A stretch of 64,000 nucleotides of DNA, taken from Pseudisothecium myosuroides. Lineage: Eukaryota > Streptophyta > Bryopsida > Hypnales > Lembophyllaceae. Both the position numbers and the translations under genes were made by a program. Numbering within the stretch: position 1 is the first letter of the stretch; each line of letters opens with the position of its first letter. The notes below the pieces were generated by a model. The model had not been told where the DNA came from and ran no database searches. It saw only the letters and a program-made list of their open reading frames with translations. Positions 26,249 to 38,559 of this stretch are shown one piece after another. The stretch spans positions 25,668,001 through 25,732,000 of the forward strand of contig OX637293.1 of assembly GCA_951799445.1 (NCBI GenBank), given 5' to 3'.

Positions 26249-26840
26249 GGGTGATTGCACAAAACACCTGTACTACTTGTTGCGTTATGCAATAATACTC
26301 ATGATTTTTTTTGGAGTACTTTAATCTTAGAAAATCAATTTTAAATAAAAATTTTAAATATGGCAAATGTATACACCTCTAAGATGAAAGTAACTACCGA
26401 AGGAAATTCATTAAAAAATTCTCTAAGTAGGAGAACTTAAAAAGTGCCAAATCGCTAGAAAATACATATTTTGATGTTTTAATTAGTAGAATATAGGAAA
26501 AAACTTAAATAAATAAAAAAATTGTCCGTTTGTAACAACTCTATGAAGATGGTTATTCATCCAAAAAACCACCAAAATAATTTTTTACATGTTTGGAAAT
26601 GCAAGTAGAAAGAGGCTCACTTTGTGCACTTCTACACCATATAAAATTAAGTATTTCTAGAATTCCTTTAGACAATAGCTATCAGTCTACTAGAAGACCA
26701 TCTCTACCAAATTTCAGCTCCAAATTCGTTTTTATAGGTACTAAATAGTACTAAAACCCCTCAAATTGGCATTTGTGACAATATCGGGGGCTATTCTTAA
26801 ATAGAAAAGTATTTTTAAAATAATCCAAAAACTCACACAA
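26249..26840. mobile_element. GGGTGAATGC-family element, copy 3, inverted and truncated
   Basis: Begins GGGTGATTGCACAAAACACC and reads as the reverse complement of the other copies (TTTGGAGTACT near the start, CCATCTCTACCAAATTTC in the middle). The expected distal end with a GCATTCACCC terminus is missing; homology fades near 26840. Confidence 0.7.
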
Positions 26841-27040
26841 GGCAGTTTATATTCAAAAATTCAATTCACTTGTACAAAATCTTGCGTACAAATTGAAATT
26901 GAAGGATTGTCTAATTTTTGTTTCAATCTACTATTTATATTTAATTACATGAGATAGTATGGGAACACTTGAAAGGTGATTTAAATTACATAAGTTTAAA
27001 AAAATATTAAAATTTGAAACTTGCAAACAAAACTATAAAT

Positions 27041-27779
27041 GGGTGAATGCAAGAAACACCTGTACTATTTTGCGTCACACCTTGTGTTTTGATTTGTTTT
27101 TTGGCCATAACTTTTGCATTTTCGCTCCAAATGACTCAAGATTTAGAGGTAAGGTACTCATGACTATTGTACACCTTGCCTAGTTTTTTTGTAATTTTCA
27201 AAAATAGTTTCAGGGTCCAAAAATAGCCCCCAATTTTATGTTACACTTGCCAATTTGGAGTTTTTTAGTGCTAAATTTTAGTACCCCAAAAATGAATTAA
27301 GAGTTGAAATTTAGAGGGGATGATCTTCTAGTAGACTTGTAGCTACTGTCCCAAGGAATTCTAAAAATATTTTATTGTATGTGGTGAGGAAGTCCACAAA
27401 TTGCGCTTCTTTTTGCTTGCATTTTGTAGCATATAAATTATTATTTCAGAGTTTTTTTGGGGTGACTGACCATCTCCATAGAGTTCTTAAAAATGAAACT
27501 TTTTTGTTTTATGTATTTAATACTTTTTTCTATTTTCTACTAATTAAAATATCAAAGTATCCATTGTCTTGAGATTTGGCACTTTTTTAGTTCTCCTGCT
27601 TAGAGAATTTTTTAATAAATTTCCTTTGGTGGTTACCTTTATCGTAAAAAGGTATATACATTAGCCATATTGTTTTTATTTTTTTTTAATTATTTTTTTA
27701 ATCTTAAAGTATTTTAGAAAAAAAATGATGAGTACTATTAAAACGCAACAAAATCGGCAAGTGTTTCTTGAATTCATCC
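27041..27779. mobile_element. GGGTGAATGC-family element, copy 4
   Basis: Starts GGGTGAATGCAAGAAACACC and ends GTGTTTCTTGAATTCATCC. It is collinear with copies 1, 2 and 6. Flanks are ATAAAT on the left and AAATAG on the right, consistent with a 4 bp AAAT duplication as in copy 2. An ORF at 27375-27572 is chance. Confidence 0.8.
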
Positions 27780-30700
27780 AAATAGATTATTTTAATAATT
27801 GAAGTTTATAGAACGCAACACTTGATTTGAGAAAGTAGACACAAGCTTGTAGTTATATTCAGTTGTAATGAAGGGATTTGGTTAATGTTCTCCTATTTTA
27901 TTGGCAAAGCTATAGGTCCCAATCTCGTTGTTTTATAGATGAATGAAAAATAGATTGAAGTAATTTGCTTTTAGGCTTAGACCAAAATAAAGGCTTCTAA
28001 GTGGAAACCATTGTGGTCACCATTCTTTGTATAAAGCCTTGAAGACCAATTTTAGCTCTCTACCAATATGATTGCTCGATTCTTGAATTTTTGTAGTCCT
28101 GTCCCATACCATAGTTGTAGGCTACATTTGGTGGAAAAGAAATTTGAAGAAAGATGCCAAGCATTTTGACAAGTTATTTTTTTTTAAACACAATTTTTGT
28201 ATACTAAAAAAAATTATCACAAATTTATATTATGCACATGCCAAACGTTTTAATTAAAATAAATAATTATTTAGTAGAAAGACTATGGAACTTGTCCTTC
28301 ATGTATATAAGTATAAAGTAGACCTGAGGTCAAAATACAAGAGTGGCTATCGTACTTCTAGTGTGATAAAGGAAGATATAGGCAATTGAATGTATACTAT
28401 AGTATACAAAGTCTTCCCATGCACTCAAGGTGCATGCTATGTTCAATTTGAACTAATTTAACATTAAAATCTATACTAGAATATCCACCATTTTTTGACA
28501 TAGCTAATTCATGACATTAATTAAAAAATTCAACACAATTTCACCTTTATAATTTGTACAACATCCACAATATAAAAAAATTTTAAAAAAATGATTTTTC
28601 AACCTTTGTAATCTAAGGTATTGGATATCAAAGTTTGTTATAAATATGCAAAAAATAATTTTAGAATCATATGAACATAATTATACAACTGTTGTGATTC
28701 TAAAGACTTATCAATATATTATATAAAGTTTGAAAATAATCTCATTTGCTATAAAAAAAAAAGATCTCAAAACACACACTGTAGTTTATTGTAACAAAGA
28801 CTTCTTTATCTATCAAATTGACGTGGTGCAATGTAGTCCAAGAATTAATGAAAGGTGTCACTTGTTCTTTGGGATCACTTGTCTTGTGGGCTTATGAGGG
28901 TTCCAAGATGAACATATTTTTAATTTATATCAATCTCAAATATACATTGGAGTTACCTTTGTATGTGTGGTGTAAGGGTCTTTTGTGTGGTAATAAGCTT
29001 GCAAATTAGAATTTATGTTGCATTTCACCATAGTCTTACCAAAGATATGGAAGGATAATCTTGTTGGGACAAAATCACTTCAAGATTATTCCTTAAAGGA
29101 CTTTCCATATTCTTGTTTGATCAAACTTCATTGGTTGTATGTTAAATATTTGATAATTTGTCATGTAGTAATGTATATCCAAAATTTACCTTCATTTTTA
29201 ACAATTAAAAATGTTAAAATGATTTTATATGATTTTTCAAAATATAAACATCATAGTAATTACAAAAATGATTAAAATCATATGAAGTTTTTAGCAAAAT
29301 GGAAGATGATAGTGATCAACACTATGTTGCAATTACTGTATTCCTTGAGCTATCATTTATTAAAAGAAACTTGATAGAAAAACTCAAAAGTGTTGTATTT
29401 TAAAGTTTCAAGATGCTACCTTCATAGTATCACAAAAATTACAATTTTAACAAGTTTAGAAAACAAAAAAAAGAATAAAAAACAGATTACTAGAACTACA
29501 AATTTTTAGTCAAACTCCTAGATATTTAAAATCAAGAACTATGTGAAATTCAAGATCGATTCTAAAACTATTCCCCTCGGGCAAGGTTTGTCATTCAAAG
29601 GTTAATTTATTGCATTTTTAATTCCCATTGGGATGTGTTAAGCACTGCGTTGCTTATTTAGCATTTTTGTAGATATGTTCACAATTATGTGTAGGTTTTG
29701 TTTTCAAAAATGGTAGAACTTAAGATTATTTGTACAATTCTAATTTTTGTACCTATGCCTCTCCAAAATCAACCTCTTTCTTAAACCTAGATGGACACTG
29801 CAAACACTAAGTATCTCATAGATGACAAAGCATCCTTCTATGTAAGAGAGAAGTGCAAGTGTTCATCTTTGAATTGTTTTGTAAAAAGGGGAGGTCTTAT
29901 ATAGTAGTCTGACCTTCAATGAGTGCTTTTGGTTTTTCTTTAAGCAAATGATTTACATGGTACCCAAAAGGATGATTTTTGTCTCCAAATCCTCATTTCA
30001 CTATATTCTCACTCTCACTTTTTGTTATTTGAAAAACAATTACAAAAAAAATGTGATAACAAAAGCTCAACAGAGAATAAATATGATTTCTAATCATTTC
30101 CTTTACTCGATGTTGAGCCCGCAAGTACATCCTTGTTGTCATTGCCACATGCAATCAACACTAAATTGTCATAATTGTATAGAACACACTTAAGGTATAC
30201 AATTGGTTTTTGACAAGCGTTCTAGCATCTATCTGATGAAGTGATGGTAGGGGGATCATTTTTTCTAGTAAAAAGACTCGTCAGGGAATAGAAATAATGA
30301 AGATTGCACTATTTTTTGCTAATTTTTCATCAAGTTTGGAATTAGTAGAAATTAAAAAAGTGTAGATTACAATTCAACTTGTTCTCATTGTATAAGTGAA
30401 CCTATTTCCGAGAAGCACAAAACTAAAAACTAGTCTTAGCAACTTCATTACTTGTCAATGTGTTATTTGTCAAAATATAATGAAGTTGCTAAAACCACAT
30501 TAAATTCCCTTGGTAGAAAATAGGTCATTGTATCTTGAGCAAATGGGACCCTAATCAAAAGCAAGTTGTAAGGGCAACCCTATGGCGGCTTGTTGAATAA
30601 GGGAACCAAACAAGGAGTTTTTGAAGTTTGGTGTCCCTTATTCAGAAGCCAAAGAGTTGTAAGCTCATAGGGAGACTCGCCAAAGTGATCAAAAGTCCAC

Positions 30701-32205
30701 TCATAGCTACTATTTTAATATATTTTGAAGAGAATCTTTGGCACTATTGAAGAGAAACTTTTCAACTCGTGGGGTCAAAATGACTATTAAATGGCTTAGC
30801 AAGCCAAGGCCAAGACTTACTAGTTGCTCGTATCTTCGCCACTTTTTGTAGTGGCCATGCATCATTTTGCACTTGGCGTGTGTGCCATGGGCCATTATTT
30901 CAAGCTTGGCCATAACCACTGGCCAAGTCAAGCTGTTGGGCGAGCTACTATGGGGTTGCTATAAGAGGACTGGAGACAATTTGAGAACCTCTCTTTGTCT
31001 TTCTTAGCAATCACTTATGACAATTATTTAGTGAGGGATTATTAGGAATGTTTTATTTGAAAGGCCCCTTGACTTCCTTAGCTAGTGGATTTGCTATGAC
31101 GTAGTTTGTAGTTTGTAGGCTGCAGTTGGAACCATAATGCCGTGTTTTTAGGCCTTCATTCCAATTCTATTTCTTTATTCAATTCCGAAGTCTAAATGCA
31201 ACTCCGTGGGCATTGCTGCAATTTTGGTATCGTATGCATTTTTTAAGGCTTTCCGATTTCTTGTTGTTCCCTTCGGTGGCGTTTGACTGGTATCCTTCTC
31301 CAAAGCGTTTTTGAACCTAGTGTTAGGATTACAAAATGGATGTCATTGGTGAGGTATGGCTCTTTCCACTTTCGAGCGGTTTTTCTTTCTTATTTTGGCA
31401 AGACTAGCTGGAGTGCTTATTTCCCGTTGCATTTGTTAATTTGGTCATTTTGAACTGAAGTTTTTTTGTTGAGTTGTTAGTTGGATTCTCTTGAAAACGA
31501 TTTTTAAAGGTCGTCTATTGCGTGCTGAATACTGAAATGCTTGGATTGTTTGAACAGAAAACTAGGATGGTTTAATGGTCTATTGCAGGAATATGCTATC
31601 TATAATGGGCTTAAGGAAAGTATTGCTTCATGAACGCTGTAGTATAGTATCCTGTTGACCTAAGATGCTGAACATTCCATTGCTCTAGGGTGTGCATGTA
31701 TGTGCATTGCTCCATAGTTGATTGTTGCGTCTTTGTTGCAAGAGGCAAGCAATTTTGTCTTCTAGATCATAAAGGTTTCATTCTATGTGTTTTTGGCAAG
31801 CTCACCATTGGACAAACTATTCATTGCTGCCATTTAATTGATAAGCTTGCATCCATTCCATTTGTGGGCTTTTGCTTTGTTGAAGCTTATTGCAATGCTT
31901 GGTTTGCTGCCCGGAAATGATGTCTTGCAACCAAGACTTCTGAATGTTTATGAGGAACTGAGATTTGAAGTGGTTTCAACAGTGTGCTTTAGTTCTTTCC
32001 TCCCCAAAAGAGCTAGACTACGCTGCTCTCTAGTGCTTTGAAAGTGATATCGAGCAATAGTTTGTTTCAAGGCAATGGGTTTGACGGATTACTGTTCAAG
32101 TTTTACAAAACTTTATTCCGTTGATGTAACTACCTTTTGTCACATTCTAAGTGCCCAAGTAGGTAGAGAGGCTTTAGTGATGCAAATGGTATTGGCTTTC
32201 TTCCT
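27780..32205. other. Intergenic; end of segmental copy A, no gene recognised
   Basis: 29290-29790 matches 54200-54690 near the gene B segment. The remainder is AT-rich until ~30.5 kb, then more balanced to 32.2 kb. Plus ORFs at 31690-31920, 31838-32041 and 32075-32263 show no known domains. A small stem-loop lies at 30587-30650. Confidence 0.45.
30587..30650. other. Stem-loop with 25 nt arms
   Basis: The left arm (30587-30611) and right arm (30626-30650) pair with one bulge each and one mismatch around a 14 nt loop. Pairing extends weakly outward through CCCTATGG and CATAGGG. It could be a small-RNA precursor or a worn inverted-repeat element; nothing else supports either. Confidence 0.45.
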
Positions 32206-33179
32206 TAACCCCTCAAGGCAGAGGGCCTTTTTGGATTTAAAAACATCATTGCTTTTGAAGTGATATAGTTCCAAATGTTAGTAAGGTATAAAAATCTCAA
32301 CCGTACAATCTTGTAGTGTACGTGTATTAGATGATGTGAATCAAATTTGGAGTTATTTGACCTTATAGATTGCAAGATTATAATATTTTAGTGTAGAAAA
32401 AGATGCTGAAATTTTCCTAGAAACACATTTGGAGGTGGAATTCGATTTGTAAACCTACTCAAATGGAAAAAAATTAAACTACAAAGTGATTCAAAATCAA
32501 CAAACAAACGCACTGGTGAAAAAAACATCATTGAATTGACTCATTGTGTTTGTAAAGTGGCTTTCAAATGTCAAAAAATAGCAAGAAAAGTTGCAAAAAA
32601 ACACATCTAAAGCTAAACCTCCTTCTACTGAAATGCTTCTCAGTCACTCATACCTTTTTGGATAGATATGAAATTTTAGCCACACTAACTAGACTAGTAT
32701 ACACAACTTTTCAAATTTTTTTATTGAAAATGGACATTGTATGAAGAAGAAACAAGCTGGGGAAGTTCATTGTAATCCAAAAATGTCGAGATTTTGAACT
32801 TCGAATTGCTCCCAAACATTCAAAACAACTTGGATTGACATGGAATTTTTTCCACAATAACTAGACTTCAAAGGAACATAATCCAACAAGAATTATTGAA
32901 AATAAATATTAGATGAAGGAGATACAAGCCCCCAAAGTTGCAGCCATCAATAGCAATTTGGTAAACTCAACTTGAACGTCTGAACTTCAATTGGCTTACA
33001 AAACATCAGCACATCTTGGATTGATACGAAAATTTTACCACACAAACTAGAAGAAAGAGCACAAATTTTCCAACAATTTTCATTGAATTTGGACATCGGT
33101 TGCAAAAGTTACAGCACTTTGAATGGGACTTGAAACTCTGTGAGGCCATTTTTGGGCCCCTTGGGCGTTGAGGGGTTAA
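32206..33179. mobile_element. TTAA-flanked piggyBac-like non-autonomous element, 974 bp
   Basis: Both TTAA sites are intact. Termini are TTAACCCCTCAAGGC and GGGCGTTGAGGGGTTAA. The interior contains three diverged direct units, anchored by GGAT at 32660, 32832 and 33018 within a motif like TTGGATTGATATGAAATTTT. No transposase ORF. Confidence 0.8.
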
Positions 33180-34396
33180 AGAGATGGTTTCTCTACTAAA
33201 ACATTATTATTTGTTGAGCTGTTCGGCAATTGCAATGTCATTACCCATTCAGATTTCAAAGTGTATGTGCACCTATGAGGTAGATGGTTTATAAATTGAT
33301 CTTTTACCTGCTATTAATAATTTTGATGGATTAAAACGTGAAAAATTAGTTTTTAGTCTTCTTTTTACCAAAAGAAAAATGGAGTTCTAAAGTAAGAACA
33401 TTGATTTCAAAATTTTAGGAGTCCTGAACTATTAGCTGTGAATTATCAAAGCTTTTGCTCATAGGTGGGTCTGGAAAAATTTAGAGTACAACATCCAAAG
33501 AAACTAAATGAAGCAAAAAATAGTCCAGCAGGTTGAATAAATTTCTCTTGTCCTCAAGCCCAAGAGACATGGAAGTATTCCCTATCCATACTTCAAGGAG
33601 ATCCACCGATTATAGATCCTCGAAGGAGGATGTTAGATTCAGCTGCATCTAATGTGTATTGGGATTTGTGTTTTCTAGACCATTTCAAGGACTTTAGACT
33701 ATTTGGACCCTCCTTCAAGTATCCTCTTTGTAGATTATTTGGGTATCTAGGAATAGCAAGGTCTTCAATCAACATAGGTGGCCTTTATACTTCTCTTAGA
33801 AAACTCTTTGGAATGCCTTGTTGAACTCTAGCCGGGTGGCGCAAATGAAGGTAAAAATTGGCAATTCGACAACTCTTCCAACATGCCAATTCTATCTTGT
33901 GGAATTTTGATAGTATTTGGCTTTATTTTTGTGTTCTTGTATATAGGATTGGAGATCATATCGTTTGGAACAAGTCTCCCTACTTTCCTAGTTTGTTTTT
34001 GTAACTCTTTTCTTGTTCTTATTTAGTTTGTGCTTGTTTCTCTTTATTTTTTCCGACCTTTGGCTTGGCTATTTTGTATTGCGTTTTTTTTAATGCAATG
34101 GTTCTTCCGTAGGTTAATTAAAAAAATAAAAATAGTCTAGCATGTATTGAAAATCGCCCATTAGGTGAATAAGAATAGTCTAGCATGTGTTAAAATGATT
34201 CAGCAAAGAGACCTTGTTTTTCTTAGTGGAAGCTTTCACTTCATTCTTTACTTATCCATGAGATGATTCCACAATTTGTTCACTTCAAAATTATGCAACA
34301 TTCATCCGCTATTCAACCTACTCTGAATCTAGAATTGGCCACATATCTATCAATTTACTTCTCCACATACTGTGTTCACAATTTCAAGTTATTGTT
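33180..34396. other. Intergenic, possible LINE 3' remnant
   Basis: 33550-34135 has a pyrimidine-rich T-laden tail ending in TTAATTAAAAAAATAAAAA, a texture seen at the 3' ends of plant non-LTR retrotransposons. A 64-codon ORF at 33630-33824 precedes it. No reverse-transcriptase motif is visible, so the identification is weak. Confidence 0.3.
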
Positions 34397-35127
34397 GGGT
34401 GATTGCAAGAAAGACTAGTACTATTTTCCGTCACATTTAGAGTGACGAAGTTGTTTTCTGCTATAATTTTTGAAGGTTGAACCCGATGAACTTGAAATTT
34501 TGATTGGAGATGGCTAACTTGATTGTAATCATAACCCAATTGTAAGTTTTTTAGAAATTAAAAAAATCACTTTATATTTAAAAATCAATTTTGCTAATTT
34601 GTCACACTTTGAGGTTTAGGGGTTTTTAGTACTGGGGAGTACCCAAAATTAATGATTTAGAGCTGAAATTTCTATGGTCTATTTCCATAGTAGAAAGTCA
34701 TATTTCTACCAAAGAAAATTTAAAAATATTTTATTTTATGTCCTCTACATGCGTGCAAACAGGGCTCCTTTGCGCGCACATTTCTAAACATTGAAGATGG
34801 TTTTTAGATAATTCTTTTGGTAAAATTCCTTCATCATAAAGTTTTTTCAAATTGTCAATTTTTAGTTTTTTTTAATTCATTATTTTCTATTTATTATTAA
34901 TTTATACCTCATTGTATGTATTTTCTGTGACAAACTGCATTTTTTCCAAATAGAACTGTTTTAGTACTTATTAGTAGTCATAGTACTCGCAACAGTACTT
35001 TCAGCCGTCGATTTTTCAGATCAACGGCTGAGATTGTTTTCTTTCACGGTACTCCCAATACAGAGCGCAGAAACTGTAGTTTTGGCAAAACGCTACAAAA
35101 ACTGAACGGTCTTTCTTGCAATCACCC
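34397..35127. mobile_element. GGGTGAATGC-family element, copy 5, divergent subfamily
   Basis: Ends GGGTGATTGCAAGAAAGAC and GTCTTTCTTGCAATCACCC are perfect inverted repeats that differ from the other copies. The inner sequence is only loosely similar and has an extra GC-richer stretch near 35000. This suggests a separate subfamily with its own recent activity. Confidence 0.75.
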
Positions 35128-35207
35128 TTTTTCTCAATCTTTCATCCCTAGGTGACCAATTTCTGACTCTTTCATGCACCCGGCTCCAAGAGCTTGGGAG
35201 TTTTACC

Positions 35208-35794
35208 TTAACCCCTAAAATCCCATTGGCCCTATGGGGGGTAAAATGCAATTTTGTGTAGACTCATATGGTCTCAATATTCATCATAATTTTCTAAAGC
35301 TTTTTTAAAAGCTAAAAAACACATAAGCTTTTTGGTAATATAATTTTTATTTCAATCGGTGCCTAGAAGCAAAAATTATGGCATAAAAAGCCCAAAATAG
35401 AGGTTGGTGGGCATTCAAAAAAATAAAAAAAATAAAAAATAAAAAATAAAAAATAAAAATAAAAATTTCCTAAAATATTATATTTTTGTCTACATGTAAA
35501 CTTTGATTCATTCTATTTGGACAAGTGATGAGAAAGTTATGGACAATCTTGTTTTTTGGGCAATTTAAGCATGTTCCTAGAAAAAAACTTTTTGTCCAAC
35601 TTTGAATGCTAATATCTTCCAATTTGTACAGTCAAATTTGATGAAATTTTTACCACATGATTTTAGACAAGTGTAGTACAAGATCCTACGTTTAGACTTT
35701 TTTTTTAAATTTATACTTTCTTGGATGAATGCAACATAAATAATAATTTTAAATGATTTTTGACAGAAAAATGGCCAAGGACTGTAGAAATTAA
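35208..35794. mobile_element. TTAA-flanked piggyBac-like non-autonomous element, short form
   Basis: Left end TTAACCCCTAAAATCCC, right end worn to GACTGTAGAAATTAA. Both TTAA sites remain. A subterminal CCCATTGGCCCTATGGGG can fold. 587 bp long, matching the short form at 8870. An A-rich microsatellite (AAAAAT units) lies inside at 35415-35465. Confidence 0.75.
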
Positions 35795-36264
35795 TGTCCC
35801 CTAATTACAAATGAGCACAATTACTATTATTAAACCTAAGTTAATTTTAACATATCTTATTGGAAATTAAAAGAAGATTCCTAGCTTGCATTATATGAAC
35901 AATGTACGGTATGAATAAATTATAAATTTTCAAAGTTGTGTATCTTGATGTATCCAAATCCAGTGCAAGCTCTTGTAGACTCAAGTATTGATCATGTGCA
36001 TCTTGTGACATAAATATTTATGCTTTTGAGGGTTTTTTTAATTCAAATGTAGGTGTCGCATGTGGGATTTGTTAATTATGGATGCACATGCCTTCATTTT
36101 GTAAGAAAGCTGAAGCCAAAAAATAATTGATAGACGATTTTTGAACTGAATCGCTATAGAAATGAAGAAAATACTTATTGGTCCAAAAATCAGATCAATT
36201 TTGTATGACTACCTTGGTCATAGGCTAGTGTCCTTTGAGGATTATCCCCCTTATTGTGACTACT
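35795..36264. other. Intergenic, nothing recognised
   Basis: AT-rich DNA between two mobile elements. Confidence 0.4.
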
Positions 36265-36569
36265 TGGGGGAAGGAGTTTTTTTGCACCTTGCTCACTTAC
36301 ACTTTTTGGCTTTGAACCTTTTTAACTTAAAATTTTTGCTCTATTGATTTTGAATTTCTAATTTTATATGATGAAGAATTGAGTTGAAAGACTAGTAAAA
36401 AAAATTCAAAAAATCACACACGTAATTTTCACTCATTAAAAAACTATTAGGTAGAAGTAGATTCAAGATTGAAGGAAAAACTAATCCATTAATAGCTCTA
36501 AGATGGAATTGAAACACACTAATCTCAACAGTGAGATTGTTCCAGCAAGAGACCTTGATTTCTATACTA
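36265..36569 (-). mobile_element. Internal fragment of the TTAA family, inverted
   Basis: The reverse complement matches the interior of the element at 53224-54147 (for example TCCATCTTAGAGCTATTAAT and AGCAAGGTGCAAAAAAACT). No termini are present. The fragment is cut at its right by the GGGTGAATGC element at 36570. Confidence 0.65.
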
Positions 36570-37299
36570 GGTGAATGCAAGAAACACCTATACTATTTTG
36601 CGTCACACCTTGTGTTTTGATTATTTTTTTGGCCATAACTTTTGCATTTTGGCTCCAAATGACTCAAGATTTATAGTAAGGCATTCATGACTATTATACA
36701 CCTTGCTTAATTTTTTTTGTAATTTTCAAAATTATTTTATTGTCTAAAAATAGCCCTCAATTATATGGCACACTTGCCAATCTAGAATTTTTTAGTAATA
36801 TTTAGTACCCAAAAAAACGAATTTTGAACTGAAATTTAGCAAGCATGGTCTTCTAGTAGATTTGTAGCTATGCAAGGAAGGAATTCTAAAAATAGATAAT
36901 TACATGTGGTGTGGAAGTCTACAAATTGCACTTCTTTCTATTTACATTTTGAAATATATAAAATATTACTTTGGAGTTTTTTTGGGTGAATGACCATCTC
37001 CATAGAACTGTTACAAATGGTCAATTTTTATTTTATGTATTTAATTTTGTTTCCTATTTTTAACTAATTTATACATCAAGATAGCCATTTTCTTGAGATT
37101 TGGTACTTTTTTAGTTCTGAAGCTTAAAGAATTTTTCTATGCATTTTCTTTGGTGGTTACCTTCATCTTAAAGGTGTATACGTTAGCCACATTTTTTTAT
37201 TTTTAAAAATTATTTTTCTAATTTTATAGTACTCCAAAAGAAAAATCATGAATACTATAAAAACGCAACAAAATCGGCAGGTGTTTCTTGCATTCACCC
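36570..37299. mobile_element. GGGTGAATGC-family element, copy 6
   Basis: Starts GGTGAATGCAAGAAACACC and ends GGTGTTTCTTGCATTCACC, nearly perfect inverted termini. CTA stands just outside both GGTGAATGC ends, but the right flank is itself a CTATACTA-rich tandem repeat, so target duplication is ambiguous. It inserted into an older TTAA-family fragment. Confidence 0.8.
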
Positions 37300-37300
37300 T

Positions 37301-37438
37301 ACTATACTATCAAGTTTCTTGGTGGTTTACTGATGAAGTAAATTCAAGCTACAATGAAGTGATTCTTTCACTATACTATCAAGTTTCTTGGTGGCATACT
37401 AATGGATTCTATTTAAGCTAAAATTTGATGGCCCACTT
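37301..37438. repeat. 69 bp tandem duplication
   Basis: Two units begin ACTATACTATCAAGTTTC at 37301 and 37370 and share TTGGTGG plus AAGCTA.AAT further on. Confidence 0.6.
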
Positions 37439-38559
37439 GTAGATGGATTCAATTCAATTACTTATTGCAATTATTAAGATGTAAACTAGAATTTATTAGA
37501 ATGTATACTAACCAAGCGTTTACGAAAAAAATGCAAGAAATCTAGTTAAGAAAAAAGTTACTATTAATTAGAATGGTGATCAACAATTCAATATTGACAG
37601 TACTTTTTGGAACATTGATACCATTTAATAAGCGTTATTGCGATACAAATAGCAATGACATTATTGTCATGGATTTCTGGTGTATTTCAACTCACATAAA
37701 ATGCACGACAAAGATAATAAATTTTTGTGCATAAATTGTGTCTTTTGTGCACTTGAGATTAACAAATAGAAGTCACATAGTTAATATTGATTACAAAGTA
37801 ATACCAATTCTTTGTAGTAATTGTATGCATCATAACAATGCGGTAAGTTGTAAATTAATGTGCACACCCATGAAGTAACAATAATTTGATCATGAAGTAG
37901 ACAATGTGAAGGGTCATTTGACCAAATTTTGTAAAATAGATATCTCTCTACTTCAGCTAGATTTTGCTATTTGATCCACAAAATGTAACTAATTTTGAGC
38001 ATTTAAGCACAACGGTACAATTACTTTGCCAAATTGTAGTTAAAGCATAGAAATATCTTTTTTACAAAATTTGGTCATATGACACTTCAAATAGAATTCT
38101 TTGTAGATCATATTTTTGTTACTGAATAGGATGTAATTTAATGTGAAAGATGTGTATATATGTTTCCTACATATCTATGCAATTGAATTAAAAAAATTCA
38201 TCACCAATGTTTTTGAATCAATTACCATGTAAAACTATTAATTTTAAATGAAACAATTCACCAAAAATAAAAAAATTCTTTTTTTAGATCCAAATTTGGT
38301 ATGTTTGATTGGAGTTGCATAAGAATTGAATGTCCATTATGCAAGACAAAAGATGGCAATTATATTCTCTATGATGGAAAATTCTTTTGAATGGAAGAAT
38401 AGGGGGACAATTGAAAGTTGCATGTACAATGATATATCAAATCAGTCCCTCACCACGTCGCATATAAAGGTCATGAAAGCAAATGACCCTCCCAAGTAGT
38501 GTAATAAACCTTTGTATTGGTAATGTGTCACACCAGTCAGGGCCCGGATCTAGGTTCTA
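37439..38559. mobile_element. Relic of a palindromic TA-type element, limits uncertain
   Basis: 37915-38110 contains opposed arms (GACCAAATTTTGTAAAAT.GATAT and its reverse complement). 38145-38340 matches the right half of the mariner-like element at 41129-41667 (TTTCCTACATATCT, AATTCATCACCAAT). Similar phrases recur in the arms of 41670-42542. I read it as an older family member whose ends are lost. 37439-37900 and 38360-38559 show nothing else. Confidence 0.45.

Larger units (their letters stand above)
10340..29790. repeat. Segmental duplication, copy A
   Basis: Blocks of this interval match, in the same order and orientation, blocks of 38560-54690: 10340-10610 with 38565-39120, 10960-11500 with 42930-43465, 12450-12830 with 43468-43790, 13850-14470 with 44290-44570, 18180-25860 with 44780-52600, 26870-27000 with 53080-53225, and 29290-29790 with 54200-54690. 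Differences are largely mobile-element insertions and intron divergence. The limits are approximate, judged by eye. Confidence 0.85.

Noticed and set aside
33630..33824. 64-codon ORF before an A-rich tail, considered as part of a LINE
   Set aside because: No reverse-transcriptase or endonuclease motif; only the tail texture suggests a LINE.
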